Shown here: piece after piece, positions 1 through 12,370 of the stretch
Layout of the letters: each line of letters begins with the position of its first letter
Numbering within the stretch: position 1 is the stretch's first letter
DNA from: Undaria pinnatifida
Lineage: Eukaryota > Sar > Phaeophyceae > Laminariales > Alariaceae
Length of the DNA: 64,000 bases
Direction: 5' to 3'
NCBI GenBank assembly: GCA_012845835.1
Contig: JABAKD010000016.1
Coordinates: 18,198,125 to 18,262,124, forward strand
Translations under genes and position numbers: made by a program
Notes under the pieces: model-generated
The model's input: the letters and a program-made list of their open reading frames with translations, nothing else
Databases searched by the model: none
What the model was told of the DNA's origin: nothing

Positions 1-59
1 GAGTGTGCTGTCGCTATTTTCCGGATGGAGCTCACCAAAAGCAGCGTTTTGGCAAGAAG
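1..59 (+). CDS. Possible end of an internal exon, gene entering from the left
   Basis: Frame 1 is open from the window edge and reads a plausible 19-residue stretch (it includes FRMELTKSSVLARR) that ends at an AG|GTGCCC donor-like junction. The exon would end in phase 2, while the next good exon (666-719) starts in phase 0. If both belong to one gene, another exon must lie between them, and I could not find it. No domain is recognisable in so short a piece. Treat it as a weak hint only. Confidence 0.2.
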
Positions 60-292
60 GTGCCCCGGTCTTCTTAATGTTTGTTGCGCTTTAATTTTTC
101 TTACACGCACTCGTACTCCTCCCCCTCCTCATCGTTCACGCCCCCCCCCCTCCTCGCCCCGCTGACGTTCTGCTCTCGCGCGATGTCCCCGAATAGATTC
201 CTTCCTCCGAGCTACCGAGCGCGGGCCCCCTGTACACGTGGCGAGCGTTACGCCTCCTTGGGAAGGAAAACCCTGCTAACCTCGCGGGATGC

Positions 293-532
293 TACGACGG
301 CGACCTTGTGGGGGTGAGAAAAATGGAACATGTGTACGCGTTATTTTTTTGCTTCTGTTTTGTGTTGAAGCAATGACGTCGATCTTGTGGCGGTGAGAAA
401 ATTAAGCTCCTGCTCCGTATTGGGTATTTTTACTCGTTTTGCGTTGAATCAACGACGGTGACTTTGTGGCGATGAGAAAATGTATTACCGCCATTTTGTT
501 GTATTTGTATTTTTTTGTTTGGAAGCCAAACG
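293..532 (+). repeat. Three imperfect tandem units of about 80 bp
   Basis: Three successive units each carry a block like GACGGCGACCTTGTGG followed by a GGTGAGAAAA-like run and a T-rich stretch ending near TGTTGAAGCA. Copies start near 293, 372 and 452. The array lies in the probable intron before the exon at 666. It is followed at about 540-650 by a degenerate TCGG/TTGG run. Confidence 0.55.
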
Positions 533-665
533 GTTACCGGTCGCTCGCTCGGTCGCTCGGTCCCTCGGTCGGTTGGTCGATCAGTTGGTCAGGGCGGTCT
601 GTGGGTTGGTTTGTCGCTGGTTCGTCCAGTCGTTGGTTTGTTCGTTCGAGTTAGTTCATGAGCAG

Positions 666-1695
666 ATCATTGTTGATCTGAAGCGGAAACGAGCGCGCGC
701 AAGCAACTACGTCGTCGAGGTACAAAACGGGAAGGATTAGTGTCCCTCCCCTTGGTTGTTTAGACCACTCTTCCTTTGCCCCTAACGCCGACTGTGCCAG
801 CGACTATTTCTTATCCCGTAACAAACCCCGTTCCCCCCCCCCCTGTTTTTCTTCGTTTTTTATTACGATCGACACATGTCAATATTAGGCCATGTACCGA
901 TTAGACAAGGCAAAAAACGCGGAAGACGCCGCCGCCGCCGCTGTAGCTACCGCAGCCGCGGCCGCAAGTGAAAGCGTTGCGGCGGCAGCGGCAGAAAAAA
1001 CAACGGGCGGCAAACCGCACCCTCCATCGGTGGTGTCGACGGAGGGACAAATTGACGACGCAGACGTGGTCGTGGCCATGGCTGTCGAGGATGAAGGAGA
1101 AGCTGGAGAATGGGGAGAAGATGGAGAAGATGGAAAAGGGGGAGGAGATGGAGAAGATGAAGAGGAGGGAGAAGATGGGGAAGAAGGTGAGGTGGAGCTA
1201 CAGGTCGCCCCGGAGGGCGCAGAGGGTTCTGGAGATGAGGGAGCGGATGGATCCAAGGTGAATGGGAGCGCGGCGGGAGAGGGTAGCGACGATGGTGGTG
1301 AGGGCGACAAGAAGGCGACGGTGGCGGCGGGGGGGACTTCTCTGTCCTCGCCTCGTCCTACCGCTGCTGCTGCTGCTGCTGCTGCTGGTTCCGGCTCCAA
1401 CAAGTCGAACCCCGGTAATGTCACCGTCGATGTCCCAGATAGCGCAGCGACGGGGTTGCGTGAAGTTGTAGCTGATGCTGCTGGTGTTTCAACTGGAACC
1501 GATCAGCCATTGGCGACAGCGGAAGAAGGCAGCGGCAGACGGAAGGTCGGCAAGAACGCTGAAGAGTCGCCGTCAGCGGCAGCAGCAGCCGTGGCGGCGG
1601 CAACGACAGCCAAAGCTGCGGCGTCCCCCAGGTCCCCTAGGTTGACGAGGAGGAGGTCGAAAATTGAGGGAAACGGAAGCGGGGACAAGAACTGA
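666..1695 (+). CDS. Low-complexity Ala/Glu/Gly-rich protein, last two exons
   Basis: I read two exons in matching phase 0. Exon 666-719 (18 codons, basic helix with KRKRARASNY) follows GAGCAG and ends at GAG|GTACAA. Exon 889-1695 follows a T-rich tract and TATTAG and runs to TGA at 1693-1695. The junction reads NYVVE|AMYRLDKAKNAEDAAAA, a smooth helical passage. After it come alanine runs, a Glu/Gly/Asp-rich acidic stretch from about 1090 to 1200, further Ala/Ser runs and a basic end (RSPRLTRRRSK). Third codon positions are mostly G or C. An ATG at 892 could be the start if exon 666-719 is false, since TAG lies in frame just before it. No known domain is visible, so the function is unknown. 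The acidic and basic tails would suit a nuclear protein, but that is a guess. Confidence 0.5.
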
Positions 1696-3240
1696 CCAGT
1701 TTTGTGTGACTGGGGAGAGGGGTTTTGTGGTTGTGTCGGGGGGGAGGAGGGGTTGAAAATGCAGGCGGGGGGGGGCAAGAACTGCCCACTTGTTTTGGTG
1801 GCTAGTGTGGTGCGATCGGGTTCGAAGGCTAAATTCGGGCGTAGCATTTGTTATCCTCACACCAAGGAAAGGGGTTTCGTTGTTTGGTCGGGGATGGGGT
1901 AGTCTGGCGGGGGGGGGGGGGGGGGGGGCGACGAGAAGGGGGGCAGTGGCGATCGCGAGGGCGTTGTGCGTTACGGGTATGGCGGGTTTATTTTGGAACA
2001 TCGTATCCATCTGACGTCTGGAAAACGTATTCGAACATAGTTCCAAGTACTGTGTCTGGAAATGTGGGCGCAGTCCACGGCTGTCTAGGTTCGAATTTTC
2101 GTGCCGGGAAGAGAATCGCGTTTCGCGTTGATACTCATGCTAGCTTGGCTCGTCGTTTGATTTATTTCACTCGTCATGTGAAGCCTTTTCATAGCTAGTG
2201 CTGCAACATATGGTGGTGTTGCCCCCCCCTCCTCTGTTCGTTTTGCCGTTCGATCGGTGTAGCACCCAGCGTGGTGGCGCGGCTCTCCGCTGCGCTGGGC
2301 GGCAACGGTTAACCGTCGTCCTGAAACTAGTTTGGCGGCAGCAGCAGCCAGCAGGAGGGGACAAAGGACTGCGAGCAGAGTAACAGTGACTGACGTGTGT
2401 TCTGTTATTTCCAATAGGGAGCCATCATGTCCTGAAAATGGTGGTAGGGGGGGGCGATTGCTGCTGTGGCCTGCTTGCTTGCCCGTCTGTTGTAGCCATC
2501 GGAAAAGGTGCCGGCAGCTGATCGCTGTGTGTTTTGCTTTATTTTTTGCCGAGAGAAGAAACTGTTGAATTTGAAGCTGCTCAACATCAATTATTGTTTT
2601 TGTTCAGAGCCCGGCTTTTGACCTTTTCGAACTATATTATTAGTGCCGCAAAGTATGTCCAACCAACCCTGATCCAACTACATAACTACAGCAGTTCGTT
2701 GTCCAAAAAGCGCGGATGGTGCAATTACAGCAGTAAAGGGGTTAAACAGAGAGCGTGATGGAGGCCGCTGATGTTGGGTGTGGGATGAAGTGCTCGAACT
2801 CTTACAAACATTGCGCAGAACGATGCTGCGATGTTGCCCGCTCGTGGCGTGCGATCCGATCGCCAGGAGGAGAGACTTTGGGTTTGAAACGTCGTTGTTC
2901 CGTGGTTTCGCCCATCCCAGTGCTGCTCAAAATTGCGGCAAAGCACGCAAATTCGTTTGGTGCCGCACAGGTGGCGCCGCTGATGTTTATGTTCTACGTC
3001 TTACTCTCGAGAACACGCGCTTCGTTTCGTGTTTTTGTTTTTGCAGTGTGTGTAATACTGCTACTACTGCTGGCTAGTGATGTGTAGGACAGCACAATGT
3101 CACCAGCAACTGACTATAACTGCTGCTTGCTGTGCTTCCGTGCTTGTTTCTCATTATGTATATGACGGTATTTTGTGCAGCAAGTCGAAAGCGAATGGTT
3201 CGGTTTTGCTACCGTGTCAAACACGCGGACGATAAGATAA
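1696..3240. other. Gene-free stretch
   Basis: I see no supported gene here. The stretch begins as the 3' flank of the gene ending at 1695 and contains G runs (for example 1909-1928) and short C runs. Several short open frames lack third-position bias and splice context. Confidence 0.5.
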
Positions 3241-3800
3241 CCCCCCCCCCCCCCCGGGATGAAGTTCCAATCCGATTTTCTCCCAAACAAGCAAAACAAG
3301 AAAAGGGGAGCACGCGCAGCGGGCGAAACGATGGCGTCGAAAAAGTGTCCCGTCGAGGTATTTTGCGCTTTTGAAATATATCTTTGATGAGGTCTTGCAT
3401 TTTGGAAAGATATGGTCGAGATCTTGCCGTTTGAAAAAAAATGGCCGATATCTTTTCGGATGAAACATGTTAATAATATTTCCCTTCACATTGGAAGTAT
3501 CTCGTCGATATATTCACCTTTACACCTCGCTCGACCCCTGTTTGCACTCTCCCCTTTGTCGAGGAAACCAGACTGAAACTTTATCCGAGAGAGTGTTCGA
3601 TTTTCTCCTAATAATAAACAAAGGAGGGAGAGCATAGAGCACACACAACGAAAAGGGTGTCATGTACGGAATTTTCTCGTCAAAATATCTCATCAAGATT
3701 TTTCAGCCTTACTTAGCACTCTCCTCCCCGTTGTCGTGACCATCAGATAGTTATTGGAAACTTGTCCGAGGGGCTGTCTGTCTTCATGGAGACTGTGCTC
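3241..3800. repeat. Dispersed repeat family A, two adjoining diverged copies
   Basis: The stretch carries a run of C's, then blocks like GATGAAGTTCCAATCCGATTTTCTCCC, repeated ATATCT/GTCGAGAT motifs, CACTCTCC..CGTTGTCG and GAAACTTGTCCGAGGG. Related text recurs at 23,256-23,430 and 24,700-24,890 (CAACGAGAATGACG, CATCGAGGTCTTTCC, ACTCTCCTCGTTG, TCGTCCGAGGG). The family is not recognised and no coding frame is kept between copies. Confidence 0.45.
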
Positions 3801-5485
3801 CGTCATCTTTGTGCTCTCGACCGCCCGCAGGTAAGAGGGGACACACAACCTACGACCTGGTATCTGACAGCACATGTCAGATGCCGTGTACGCATGCCTG
3901 CGGGGATATTTATACGTACCCCCGGGGTAAGAAGCCATCGACAATGCCTTCCTGCTCATTATGTAGAATATCAAAACGTAGACGACAGACGACCTCATAA
4001 CTTCGCACAACGGGAGCCAGAGCTACAAGGGGGTCGGTCATGGACAGGGCACATAGTTCAGATGACGATCGACCGAAATGCCGATCTAGCTTACCACATG
4101 CACGTGGCGCGTGCGGGTAGGTATCCACAGAAAAGTTGTGCCCAATCGTTGGAAGGCATACGAACGGCGCCTTCTTCCAACCAAGCCTTCTGCATGTCTG
4201 CGCATCATGGACGGTCTGAAGAGCATGGATAGGCAGCGACCAGTTAGTTCCTCTCTCGCTTCTGGGTTCAGTTCGCTGTTCGCGCCGTGAGGGAGCGGCG
4301 GCAGCAGAATACTGACCGGTGGTATGATCATAAGAAAGCTGTTGTGGGGACCTGTCCAGCCCATCAGTTTTCGTTTTCGCTTGCTGTTCGCAGTTTGCAA
4401 TAATGCGCGATGATGATGAGGAGCATGTGGAATCCACTGCGTGTACGATATATAAGGGTCTCGAGATTCCAGGTGGCGAACTGCGTAGAGACTTAGATTC
4501 CTTCCGATGATGGCGGACTCGGCGCTCCGGCTTCTCGGCTGTTCTTTCCTCATCTTGCTATTCTCCTTTCTACTTCTTGGTCTTCTTGCTTCTTTGGTTC
4601 CGATTAGGAATTGATTCCAAAACGGACAGCTCAAAGGCCACATCATGGATGTGAATCAGATCAGAGCCCAAAGCAGGTCCGTATAATATCACAGGATCAC
4701 ATGGTGCTCTAATGATTTATCACGTGTGGTAGTCGGGATGATTTCGAAAGAAAAAGTAACAAGCTCACCACACTTACTTCCGCATATTTCATACATTTCG
4801 TGCGTTAATCTATCTGCATTGATTGTATTATAGTAACAAAATTAGGTATGTCACGCAGCTATCGACGCTAAATTTCAATTTGCTAAATTTTACGAGAACG
4901 AGCTCACATCTGACGTGTTTAGACATTTTGTTTCAAAATATCACAGGCCACCGCCACCACTACTTACTGCTGCATGCAGCAGCGAACAGTGAGTGGTGAC
5001 GCTGCACAATCATCACACCTGGTCCATCATCCCGGCAAAGAAAAACGCCAAGATCACCACCAACCACCGAAAGAACACCAGCGCAGCAATAATAGCACAA
5101 GGCCACAACAACGACAACAACAGCCGTATCCAGCAGAACAAAACAACATGCTTTTCTCACGAGATAAGCCCAACCAAGGTGAGCACCGCCACGTGGGTGT
5201 GGGGAGGTGGGTGTTCTATTAATACCAGCCTGTGACCTGTTGTATACATGGTTGATATTTATAGTAAGCTGGAAGCCTATAAGCTTCGTAGAACGCACTC
5301 ACTCACGCAATGCAAGCAAGAAGAAGATATGAGCTTGGTTTGGTTCTGGTCTCTGCTCTACGTAGGAGAGGCTACGAATGGGTGGTCGGTGTGGTGTTGG
5401 GCTATCTATCATATGCGGGCTCATGCATGCTCATGCATGCATAATATGCATACCAGGTACATTTTTCAAGGTTATGTTCTGTAGG
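3801..5485. other. Gene-free stretch
   Basis: I find no gene. Open frames on both strands near 3,760-4,650 overlap each other and show no codon bias. A short piece at about 4,765 (GCTCACCACACTTACTTCC) resembles text at about 39,425 and 55,180, so a worn dispersed repeat probably lies here. Confidence 0.4.
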
Positions 5486-5880
5486 GTTTGTGGATTCCGG
5501 GTAAGGGTATGGGAGTCTTACAGAACTTACAGAAGTTTCAGGTACGGGTATGAAAGTGTTACAGAACTCCCAGAAGTTCCGGGTATTGTGGCATGGGCGT
5601 ACAGCACTCACAGAAGTTCCGGGCGGGTACAAAAGGTGCTGTACCCGTACCCCGGGTATTGTGGCACGGGGTGTACAGAACTCACTGAGGTTCCGGGTAC
5701 GGGTACGAATGTCCTACATAACTAACAGAAGTTCCGGGTACGGGTATGAAAGTCTTACATAACTTCCAGAAGTTCCGGGTATTGTGGCACGGGCGTACAG
5801 AACTTACAGAAATTCCGGGTATGGGTATGAATGTCCTACAGAACTGACAAAAGTTCCGGGTACGGGTAATACCCGGGTAT
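5486..5880 (+). repeat. Minisatellite block 1, units about 55-60 bp
   Basis: About seven units share the pattern GAAGTTCCGGGTACGGGTATG, then TTACAGAACT or CTACAGAACT, alternating with GGGTATTGTGGCACGGGCGTACAGAACTC. The units are diverged but in one orientation. The palindromic words CCCGGGTA and TACCCGGGTA are common in them. Confidence 0.8.
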
Positions 5881-6667
5881 ATGCACACCCCCTCGGGGGG
5901 AAAGTTCGATTTGAAGTGGAGGATTTAATCCAACTTGCATGGCATGTTCTCACTTTCTGGGCCAATGTCCCCGAGGCAATCTGTCGTAGCTTTAGGGAAT
6001 TATGAATTATCGACAAAACCATCACCGAGAGATGCGATAAATCGTAAACCTCAATGAGTGGTGACCGGGGCAACAGCCGTGCTCACGGCTATTCTGCGCT
6101 GTAACAGATCATACCATAGCGTACCCCGGCTGTGGCGCTTCAAATACAATAATGGCGGTCGCAATCCCAAATTTTTTCCGCGACAAAGAATTCTGAAGCG
6201 AAACTACCGAAAACACAGAGGATAATTCAAGACGTCGACGGTAGCTGCATCGCCGTCACGGCAGATCTATCTATGTATTATTTATTCCGATCGGAAAAAA
6301 CGTTGACAATACGCAATGCGTGGTTTCCCGATAGGAGCCAAATTCGTATGTTTCCACCAAATCGAATCGCATTCAATTCCATTCGTAAAAAATGAATAGT
6401 TTCGATCCAAAAGTGTCCTTCGTCAATATTATACGTGTCCACGGGTTAGAAACGGAAGAAACATAAACAGGACCTACAGCAGTAGTAGTAGTAGGTGCCA
6501 CTATTAATATCATCACTATCATAGTATACGACAGGTGACTGCTACATACAGCCGTACAGCAGTACTTTCGGTGTTCGATTGGTGTCACTGACACAATATG
6601 ACATCATAATAATGTGCATAACACGAAGTACACTTTTTGGGTTATTAAACCTGAACTAATGCATGTG
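5881..6667. other. Gene-free spacer between minisatellite blocks
   Basis: No coding exon or known repeat was recognised here. Confidence 0.4.
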
Positions 6668-7045
6668 GGCTTCCCGGGTATTGTAACAAAGGTATACCCG
6701 TACCCCGGGTATTGTGCCACAGTCTTACAGAAGTCACAGAAGTTCTGGGTTAGGGTATGGAGCTCTTACAGAACTTACAGAAGTTCCGGGTACGGCACGG
6801 AATTGTTACAGAACTCACAGAATTTCCGGGTATTGTGGCACGGGCGTACAGAACTCAGAAGTTATAAAAGTGATACACCCGTACCCCGGGTATTTGTGGC
6901 ACTGGCGTACGAACTTCCAGAAGTTCCGGGTACGAGTATGACTGTCGTACAGAACTTCCAGAAGTTCCTGGTACGGGTATGAATGTCCTACAAAACTTAC
7001 AGAAGTTCTTTGTAGGGTAATACCTGGGGTAAATACCCCGGGTAT
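6668..7045 (+). repeat. Minisatellite block 2, same family as 5486-5880
   Basis: The same GAAGTTCCGGGTACGGGTATG and TTACAGAACTCACA units return in the same orientation after a spacer of about 790 bp. CCCCGGGTATTG junctions sit at the start and near the end. Confidence 0.8.
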
Positions 7046-7149
7046 GGTTTGTGCGTACCGTACAGAACACGACCTTGCATTTTTTCTTTTCTCTTATTTT
7101 TTCCTTCTTGTCTCTTTTTTTCACGGTTTGGCTTGTTTTGTTGTGTATT

Positions 7150-7342
7150 CGTACCTCGTACCCGGTACGCTAGCACTTCACTCGCTTTTTACCTTGATGA
7201 ATTGCGACCGACTTCTGTTTGGTTTGCTCTGTTTCACAGTCGTCTGTAACCACAGATTTTGTATCTCTCTTGGATTAATCAGCATGGACTCTGAGTGTAC
7301 TGATGATGTCGTTGAGTAGAAAGAACGGTTGAATGTGAAGAC
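7150..7342 (+). repeat. Old copy of dispersed repeat B
   Basis: Its right part (TGTACTGATGATGTCG..GAGTAGAAAGAACGG, then TGAATGTGAAG) matches the end of the copy at 7995-8262. The left part is more diverged (GTACCCGGTACG against GTACCCAGTACT). Confidence 0.5.
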
Positions 7343-7375
7343 AACAACGTACTACGTAGTACCTGGTAGATAGTA

Positions 7376-7485
7376 AGAAAAAATTGGTAGGTGGTAAAGT
7401 TCCCTCTTCTTACCGTCATAGAAAAAAGTGGTACCTGGTAGGTGGTGAGAAAAAAGTTCCCTTTTCTTACCGTCATAGCCCGCCG
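7376..7485 (+). repeat. Tandem duplication of about 55 bp
   Basis: GGTAGGTGGTAAAGTTCCCTC..TTCTTACCGTCATAG is followed directly by a second copy that reads GTACCTGGTAGGTGGTGAG..TTCCC..TTCTTACCGTCATAG. A TACCTGGTA word sits in the second copy. Confidence 0.6.
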
Positions 7486-7754
7486 TATGTATGTAGGTGT
7501 TGGGTTCGATAAAATAATGGATACCCGGTAGCTTTCCCTTCGGGATGTGGTTTGCTTGAGATCCCGAGGGTGTCGCAAGCTGAGAAGGAGGGGGGAAAGT
7601 TTTTAAGAAACAAAGAAAAAGGTATTTTAAAACAAGGTATTGAGTCACCGCGCAGAAGTAACCCAGGGCATGTATTACCGATCAGCCCAAACGAGTTTGT
7701 TTGCCAGGTATCGTAGGTAGTTTAGTTAGCTTCTCGTATGCTTCTTGTTAACAG

Positions 7755-7925
7755 TCCCAAACTACTGTTGTTATTGTTGTTATTGTTGTTGTCGTTGCTA
7801 TTGTTGTTGTTGTTGTTGTTGGTGGTGGTGTTGGTGTTGTTGTTCTTGTTCTCGTTCTTGTTGTCGTTGTTGTTGGTGGTGGTGGTGTTGTTGTTGTTGT
7901 TGTTGTTGTTATTGTTGTTGTTGTG
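7755..7925 (+). repeat. (TTG)n microsatellite
   Basis: A long TTG/GTT run with CTT and GGT variants. The long frames across it (poly-Leu, poly-Cys, or poly-Thr on the other strand) are products of the repeat and not genes. Confidence 0.85.
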
Positions 7926-7994
7926 CCAATAATAACACCAGTAGTGGTCAGTACAAACACTCTTCTAACTCTTATGACTCTTCCCCTCGTGTCT

Positions 7995-8262
7995 TATTTT
8001 GTTTTTTGTTTTTTGTTTTTGTTTTTGTTTTTGTTTTTGTTTATTTCGTATTTCTCTCTTCCAATGTATTTCTGTTGCTGACGTATGTATGTTGTGCCTG
8101 TCGTACCCAGTACTAGGGCATGACATTGCGTTGTCGAATCCATTACGATGCATTATCTCTGTGTCGTGGCTTGTGACCACAGAGCTGATCTTTCTAGGGT
8201 GAAGAATCAGTACGGACACTGGGTGTGCTGGATGTCGACGAGTAGAAGAACGGTTTAATGTG
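7995..8262 (+). repeat. Dispersed repeat B, copy 1
   Basis: This stretch is the near-identical reverse complement of 12,655-12,925. It begins with (GTTTTT)n and ends with GTCGACGAGTAGAAGAACGG, close to a (CA)n run at about 8,268-8,281. The few differences suggest a recent duplication or transposition. No coding frame is evident. Confidence 0.75.
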
Positions 8263-9242
8263 AAGAACACACACACACACACCAGGGGTATGCCCATACA
8301 GATGTGTCTGGATGTTGCTTGTTACCTGTGTCAAGAGAGCTTGTGCGACGCGTATTATGCGTGGCTTGTGGGACGAAACAAACAGACAGCAAGCAACCAA
8401 TCGTTCGCAAAATGGTAGGAGGGCTGTGAGTTGGCAGAAGTGATACACATGATTACAGTATTTTACATTTCTAACCATTTTATTACCCCTATGATGTCAT
8501 TAGGGTCACTTCGACCGTAGTTCGTACCTGGTACGAACGTTGTATGGGTTAGGGTTCGGGTGGGGGTTCGGGTTAGTTGCATGGTTGAACAAACGCAATA
8601 ACGATGTAAGACACCCTGACTGAGTTGGTTGTAACTGTAAGCTGCCGACTACGAAGTACCAGGTATTATCGTGGTTATTGTTTGGCTTTCCAGCAAGTTT
8701 TTTTTTGTTTCTTTAATCCTCCGGCGGATGGGGAAAACTATTTTTTCCATCTCATACACACCTCGTGTATCAATTTAACTCAGCTGTATTCGCAATCCAG
8801 CGCTGCCAGCTGGCGTGTCTTTCAGTTCCCGTGGTATCGACAGCGCGAGCTGTCCCTGTACCGGCGGTCCCCGTGACTACTCCTGCAGCGCACGCTGCCG
8901 TTGTATACGGATGCGTGAGTGTGTCGACCCGACCTGGATCAGGTGCGCAGTAAGTAGTACCTGTCCGACGTGGTTACGGTTACTAATGATGGTTCCCGCA
9001 GTTTGCTAACTATCCGAATATTTTGGGGCTCTTCGTTTGTTTGTAGGAAGGCTTGTTTGGTTCATCATACTTGTACGTGTAAAATTAAACCGAATGCCGT
9101 AATTTTTTCCCCCGGCGGCATCTTCAATGGGGTCCTCCGGAGGCCCCTCCGGCGGGCTTTCCGCCCCCCCCCCTCGGCCGGGGGGGACTATTTGGGCTCG
9201 CGGCGCTCGCCTGTTAATTAGTCGGCCAATTAGTTGAAGTCA
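8263..9242. other. Gene-free stretch with telomere-like and dispersed pieces
   Basis: At 8,520-8,538 lies a 19 bp palindrome centred on TACCTGGTA. At about 8,545-8,578 are GGGTTAGGGTTCGGG-type telomere-like units. At about 8,715-8,800 is a piece sharing TCCTCCGGCGGATGGGGAAA and GATTTAACTCAG-like text with 55,145-55,225. I find no gene. Confidence 0.5.
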
Positions 9243-9835
9243 ATTAGCTGGCTATCTTCTGTTATTAGGCTTAGTTTGGGTAAGCTATCGGTTCACCTTT
9301 TGCAAGTGGTCAAACGGATTAATACCCCACTAATACCTCAACAAATGGCGTCGTTGACAGACCATCGGTTTATGGGTCGTGGGTTCGAGTCGCACATCTA
9401 CCTGTAAGCTTTTTCAGACTTTCCCCATGTCGAACTTGAAAAATACTCTCCCCGCTATCCCCAGGAAATGAAACCGGTTGGATATTGACAGGTCCACCCG
9501 TATATCCGGCCAACCTGCTATCCCGCCGTTTCAGGGGGGGGGAGTGTTATTTTGGCTTAGTTTGGGTAGCATGCTACCTGGTATAGGTTAACCTTTTGCA
9601 AGTGGTCAAACGGACTAACACCCCCACTAATTCCTTAACAAATGGCGTCGTCGACAGCAATGGGTTTTTTGGCTCGTGGGTTCGATTCCCACCATCCGCC
9701 CGTACATCCGGCCGACCTGCTATCCCGCCGTTTCAGGGGGGGGGTGTTATAAGGCTTAGTTTGGGTAAGCTATCGGTTAACCTTTTGCAAGTGGTCAACA
9801 AACGGACTAATACCCCACTAATACCTTGACACTTC
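9243..9835 (+). repeat. Cluster of the tRNA-like SINE/TRIM-like element
   Basis: A block of about 75 bp (GCTTAGTTTGGGTAAGCTAT, then TTTTGCAAGTGGTCAAACGG and CCCCACTAAT) occurs three times, near 9,265, 9,554 and 9,755. Between copies lies an internal part with a perfect tRNA-like T arm (GGGTTCGAGTC or GGGTTCGATTC), TTTCAGACTTTCCCCATGTC and CCCAGGAAATGAAACCGG. The middle unit is shorter. The same architecture is at 15,357-15,734 and 18,640-19,016. It could be a SINE joined head to tail, or a small element with terminal direct repeats. There is no coding part. Confidence 0.65.
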
Positions 9836-10159
9836 GCCACCCAACTAGTAACTATTGCTACTACTACAGGTAACTGTGAAGTGCACCCCAGTATCAGCTC
9901 TTAAGACTTACTCTACTATCATCTAGTTATTTTATTTTTATGCTGGTCTTACCATAGACCAGCGACAGGAGCAACAACAACAACACCATCGTTCGGTTCG
10001 GTGCACCGTATCATTTTGTGAGTTATATCGTGTGATAATGATGTGTTCATACACCTCCCCTTCATTATTTACGGGTTGGCTTCTTGTATCCTGGCGACGT
10101 GAACATACATGACCAGAGACCATTGCGATTCTGCAAACTTGCTTCACGTCGGGTGCATT

Positions 10160-10194
<35 letters not shown>

Positions 10195-12370
10195 GCTACT
10201 ACTACTACTACTACTCCTACTCCTCCTAGTCCTACTCCTGCTCCTACCACCACGTCTACTACTACTACTACTACTACCACAACAGCCATCACTCACTGCT
10301 GTTTGTTTGGCTTATTTTATGGTGTTTTGCCACCACCCCCCTTTGGTCCGCAATCCGTTTATACTTTTACATAACAATATGTACCTGGTACCTTTTACGA
10401 GACCTCCGACCTACGAAGTACTACGAAGTAGCATTTTTGCGTGGTAATTGTATATCTGACCCGAACCGCCATGTGAGTGTGAACTGTCACATTTCGATCA
10501 GATTTTAAGCTCCCCCCCTCTTTTACCCCTTCGTTGGCTCGTATCTGTGTATTGTAGCTGCGATCTCGTCTGAAGGCGGATGTTGAGGTTTATCGGTCCC
10601 GTTTGATGCATTCCTACGTAATTACACTATTAATAGCATGCCACGTAGCGCGTTCTTGGTGCATGGGTCCTTTTCCCTCTGCTAGCAGCTGTCTCTGAGT
10701 GTGCTCTCCTTCCCCCCCACACTCACTGTGTGTAATGATTGGCTCGTCACAATCCGCCCGTTGCTGACCTCTCCCCCCTCCTCCTCCTTTCGAAAGGGCG
10801 CTCTGCGACCGAGGGTGGGGGCGGCATATCATTGCTGTGGCTCAAACAAAATGGTCCGGCAGCCTGCCCCCGACGCTCTCCCTGTTGTCCTCTATCTAGT
10901 CCCTCGCTTCGTTCCGTCGTGTGTCCTTGCAATCTTTCCCGAAAATATATACATCCTCTGCCCCGTAAGTCTACTTGATTATTGGCGTTTGATTGTTTGG
11001 GTATGACGCGGTTGATGATCCAATAGTTGGGTTCGTTAAAAAAATGAAGTGCAGATGAAGTTCAGTCTAGGGAGATGAAGAAAAAACGAAAGAAGTTTCA
11101 ATTCTAAAATCATGTCAAAATATACCCCATTTTTTTTGGCACTTCTTCAGTTTTTTTTTAGAATTTTTATGAGAATTTTTATGAGAATTCGTGGGTACCG
11201 CCCCAAACCTAGCCCACAGAACCACATTAGAATGGACTTGTCCCCAAATACCCCCCCAACTCGCGGAGGGGCGACGGACTACCGTTGTGTCGCCGTTACG
11301 GAATTGCTGCGCAGTGACAGGACATATACCGCTTACCACATATACCGCTTACCACCCAAGAAAGACTACCATCACGTATATATTACACGAATAGTCGGTT
11401 TTTCCAGGCGCGAGTAGTGAGACGTGTGCACCAGTATGGTCCTGGCACATCGTAGGCTGACTCCCGATTTCACTGTTTATACGTTTCTGGCGGAGGCATG
11501 AATTGCGTCAGCTGTGATATATGCGTGTACCACCTTCGGTTTGGTTGTGTTTTTCTCCGTGGGGTATTCCTCAGCTCCAGAGTGACTGGAGCCTGTCCTG
11601 TGACCACGGATTTGATTATGCGAGTTAATAATATACAACAACAACAATTGCGGTGGAGGACGGTTATTATTTTATTCTTATGTTCCTACACTTTGGTTTT
11701 GACTGATTCTTTTTCGGCCGTTCGGCCGCATGGTTCAATCGAGCTGGAAAATATATATATATTAAAAAAATACTAAAGAACGCATAAAAATATCGAAAAT
11801 CAAATCGGACACGGTTAAGGGCTCGTACAAACATCACCACGCAGACTTATAGGACAGAGGAAGTAGGAAGATAAAAGTTTCCATGCTTGACGATATTATT
11901 AGCGAAACAGTACAGACCTCACCCACCCATGATTACGTCCGCCCGTGCTTTGCGTGAGTGTGGTACGCCATGCCATCATCGTCAGAGACAAACCTGCAAA
12001 CAAGTCGCAGTCGGTTCCCATCTAAATAATAGTATTCGGTGTTATAAGGCTTACCCTGAGTTGGTCATCTTATCTATCCTACAATAGTGGTATTGAGGTT
12101 TTAGAAAGCGTCCCCTCTGTATGCCTCGCAGGCGTTACTGGCTGCCGGAGTGAGGATCTACTCACCCCTTTCTGTCAGATAACATAAGTGCGAGACAAGC
12201 GACTAACCGAGACTAAAAATGATGAGTTCAAGCCACAAGCCAAGCACCATGCAGCTATTTTTCTCGGTCGCCGCCAAATCCGACGACCCGTTTCAATAAT
12301 ATTGGTTTTGTCATCCGACAATCAGTAGCAGATACATGGGAACCGCATATGAAATGACCCTGGCTTTAGC
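9836..12370. other. Gene-free stretch with a (CTA)n array
   Basis: A (CTA)n microsatellite lies at about 10,160-10,280 and a TACCTGGTA word at 10,382. A T-rich run with duplicated GAATTTTTATGA is near 11,160. Open frames at about 10,700-11,000 and 11,100-11,420 have no codon bias or splice context, so I do not call genes. Confidence 0.45.

Noticed and set aside
885-1424. 179-codon Ser/Pro/Ala frame on -
   Set aside because: It is a shadow of the Ala/Glu-rich frame on +, which has agreeing splice phases with 666-719.
5486-7045. CRISPR-like array
   Set aside because: Units adjoin without unique spacers of fixed length, and the genome is eukaryotic.
7738-8116. Poly-Leu, poly-Cys and poly-Thr frames
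   Set aside because: They are read through a (TTG)n microsatellite.
10065-10447. Poly-Val, poly-Thr and poly-Leu frames
   Set aside because: They are read through a (CTA)n microsatellite.
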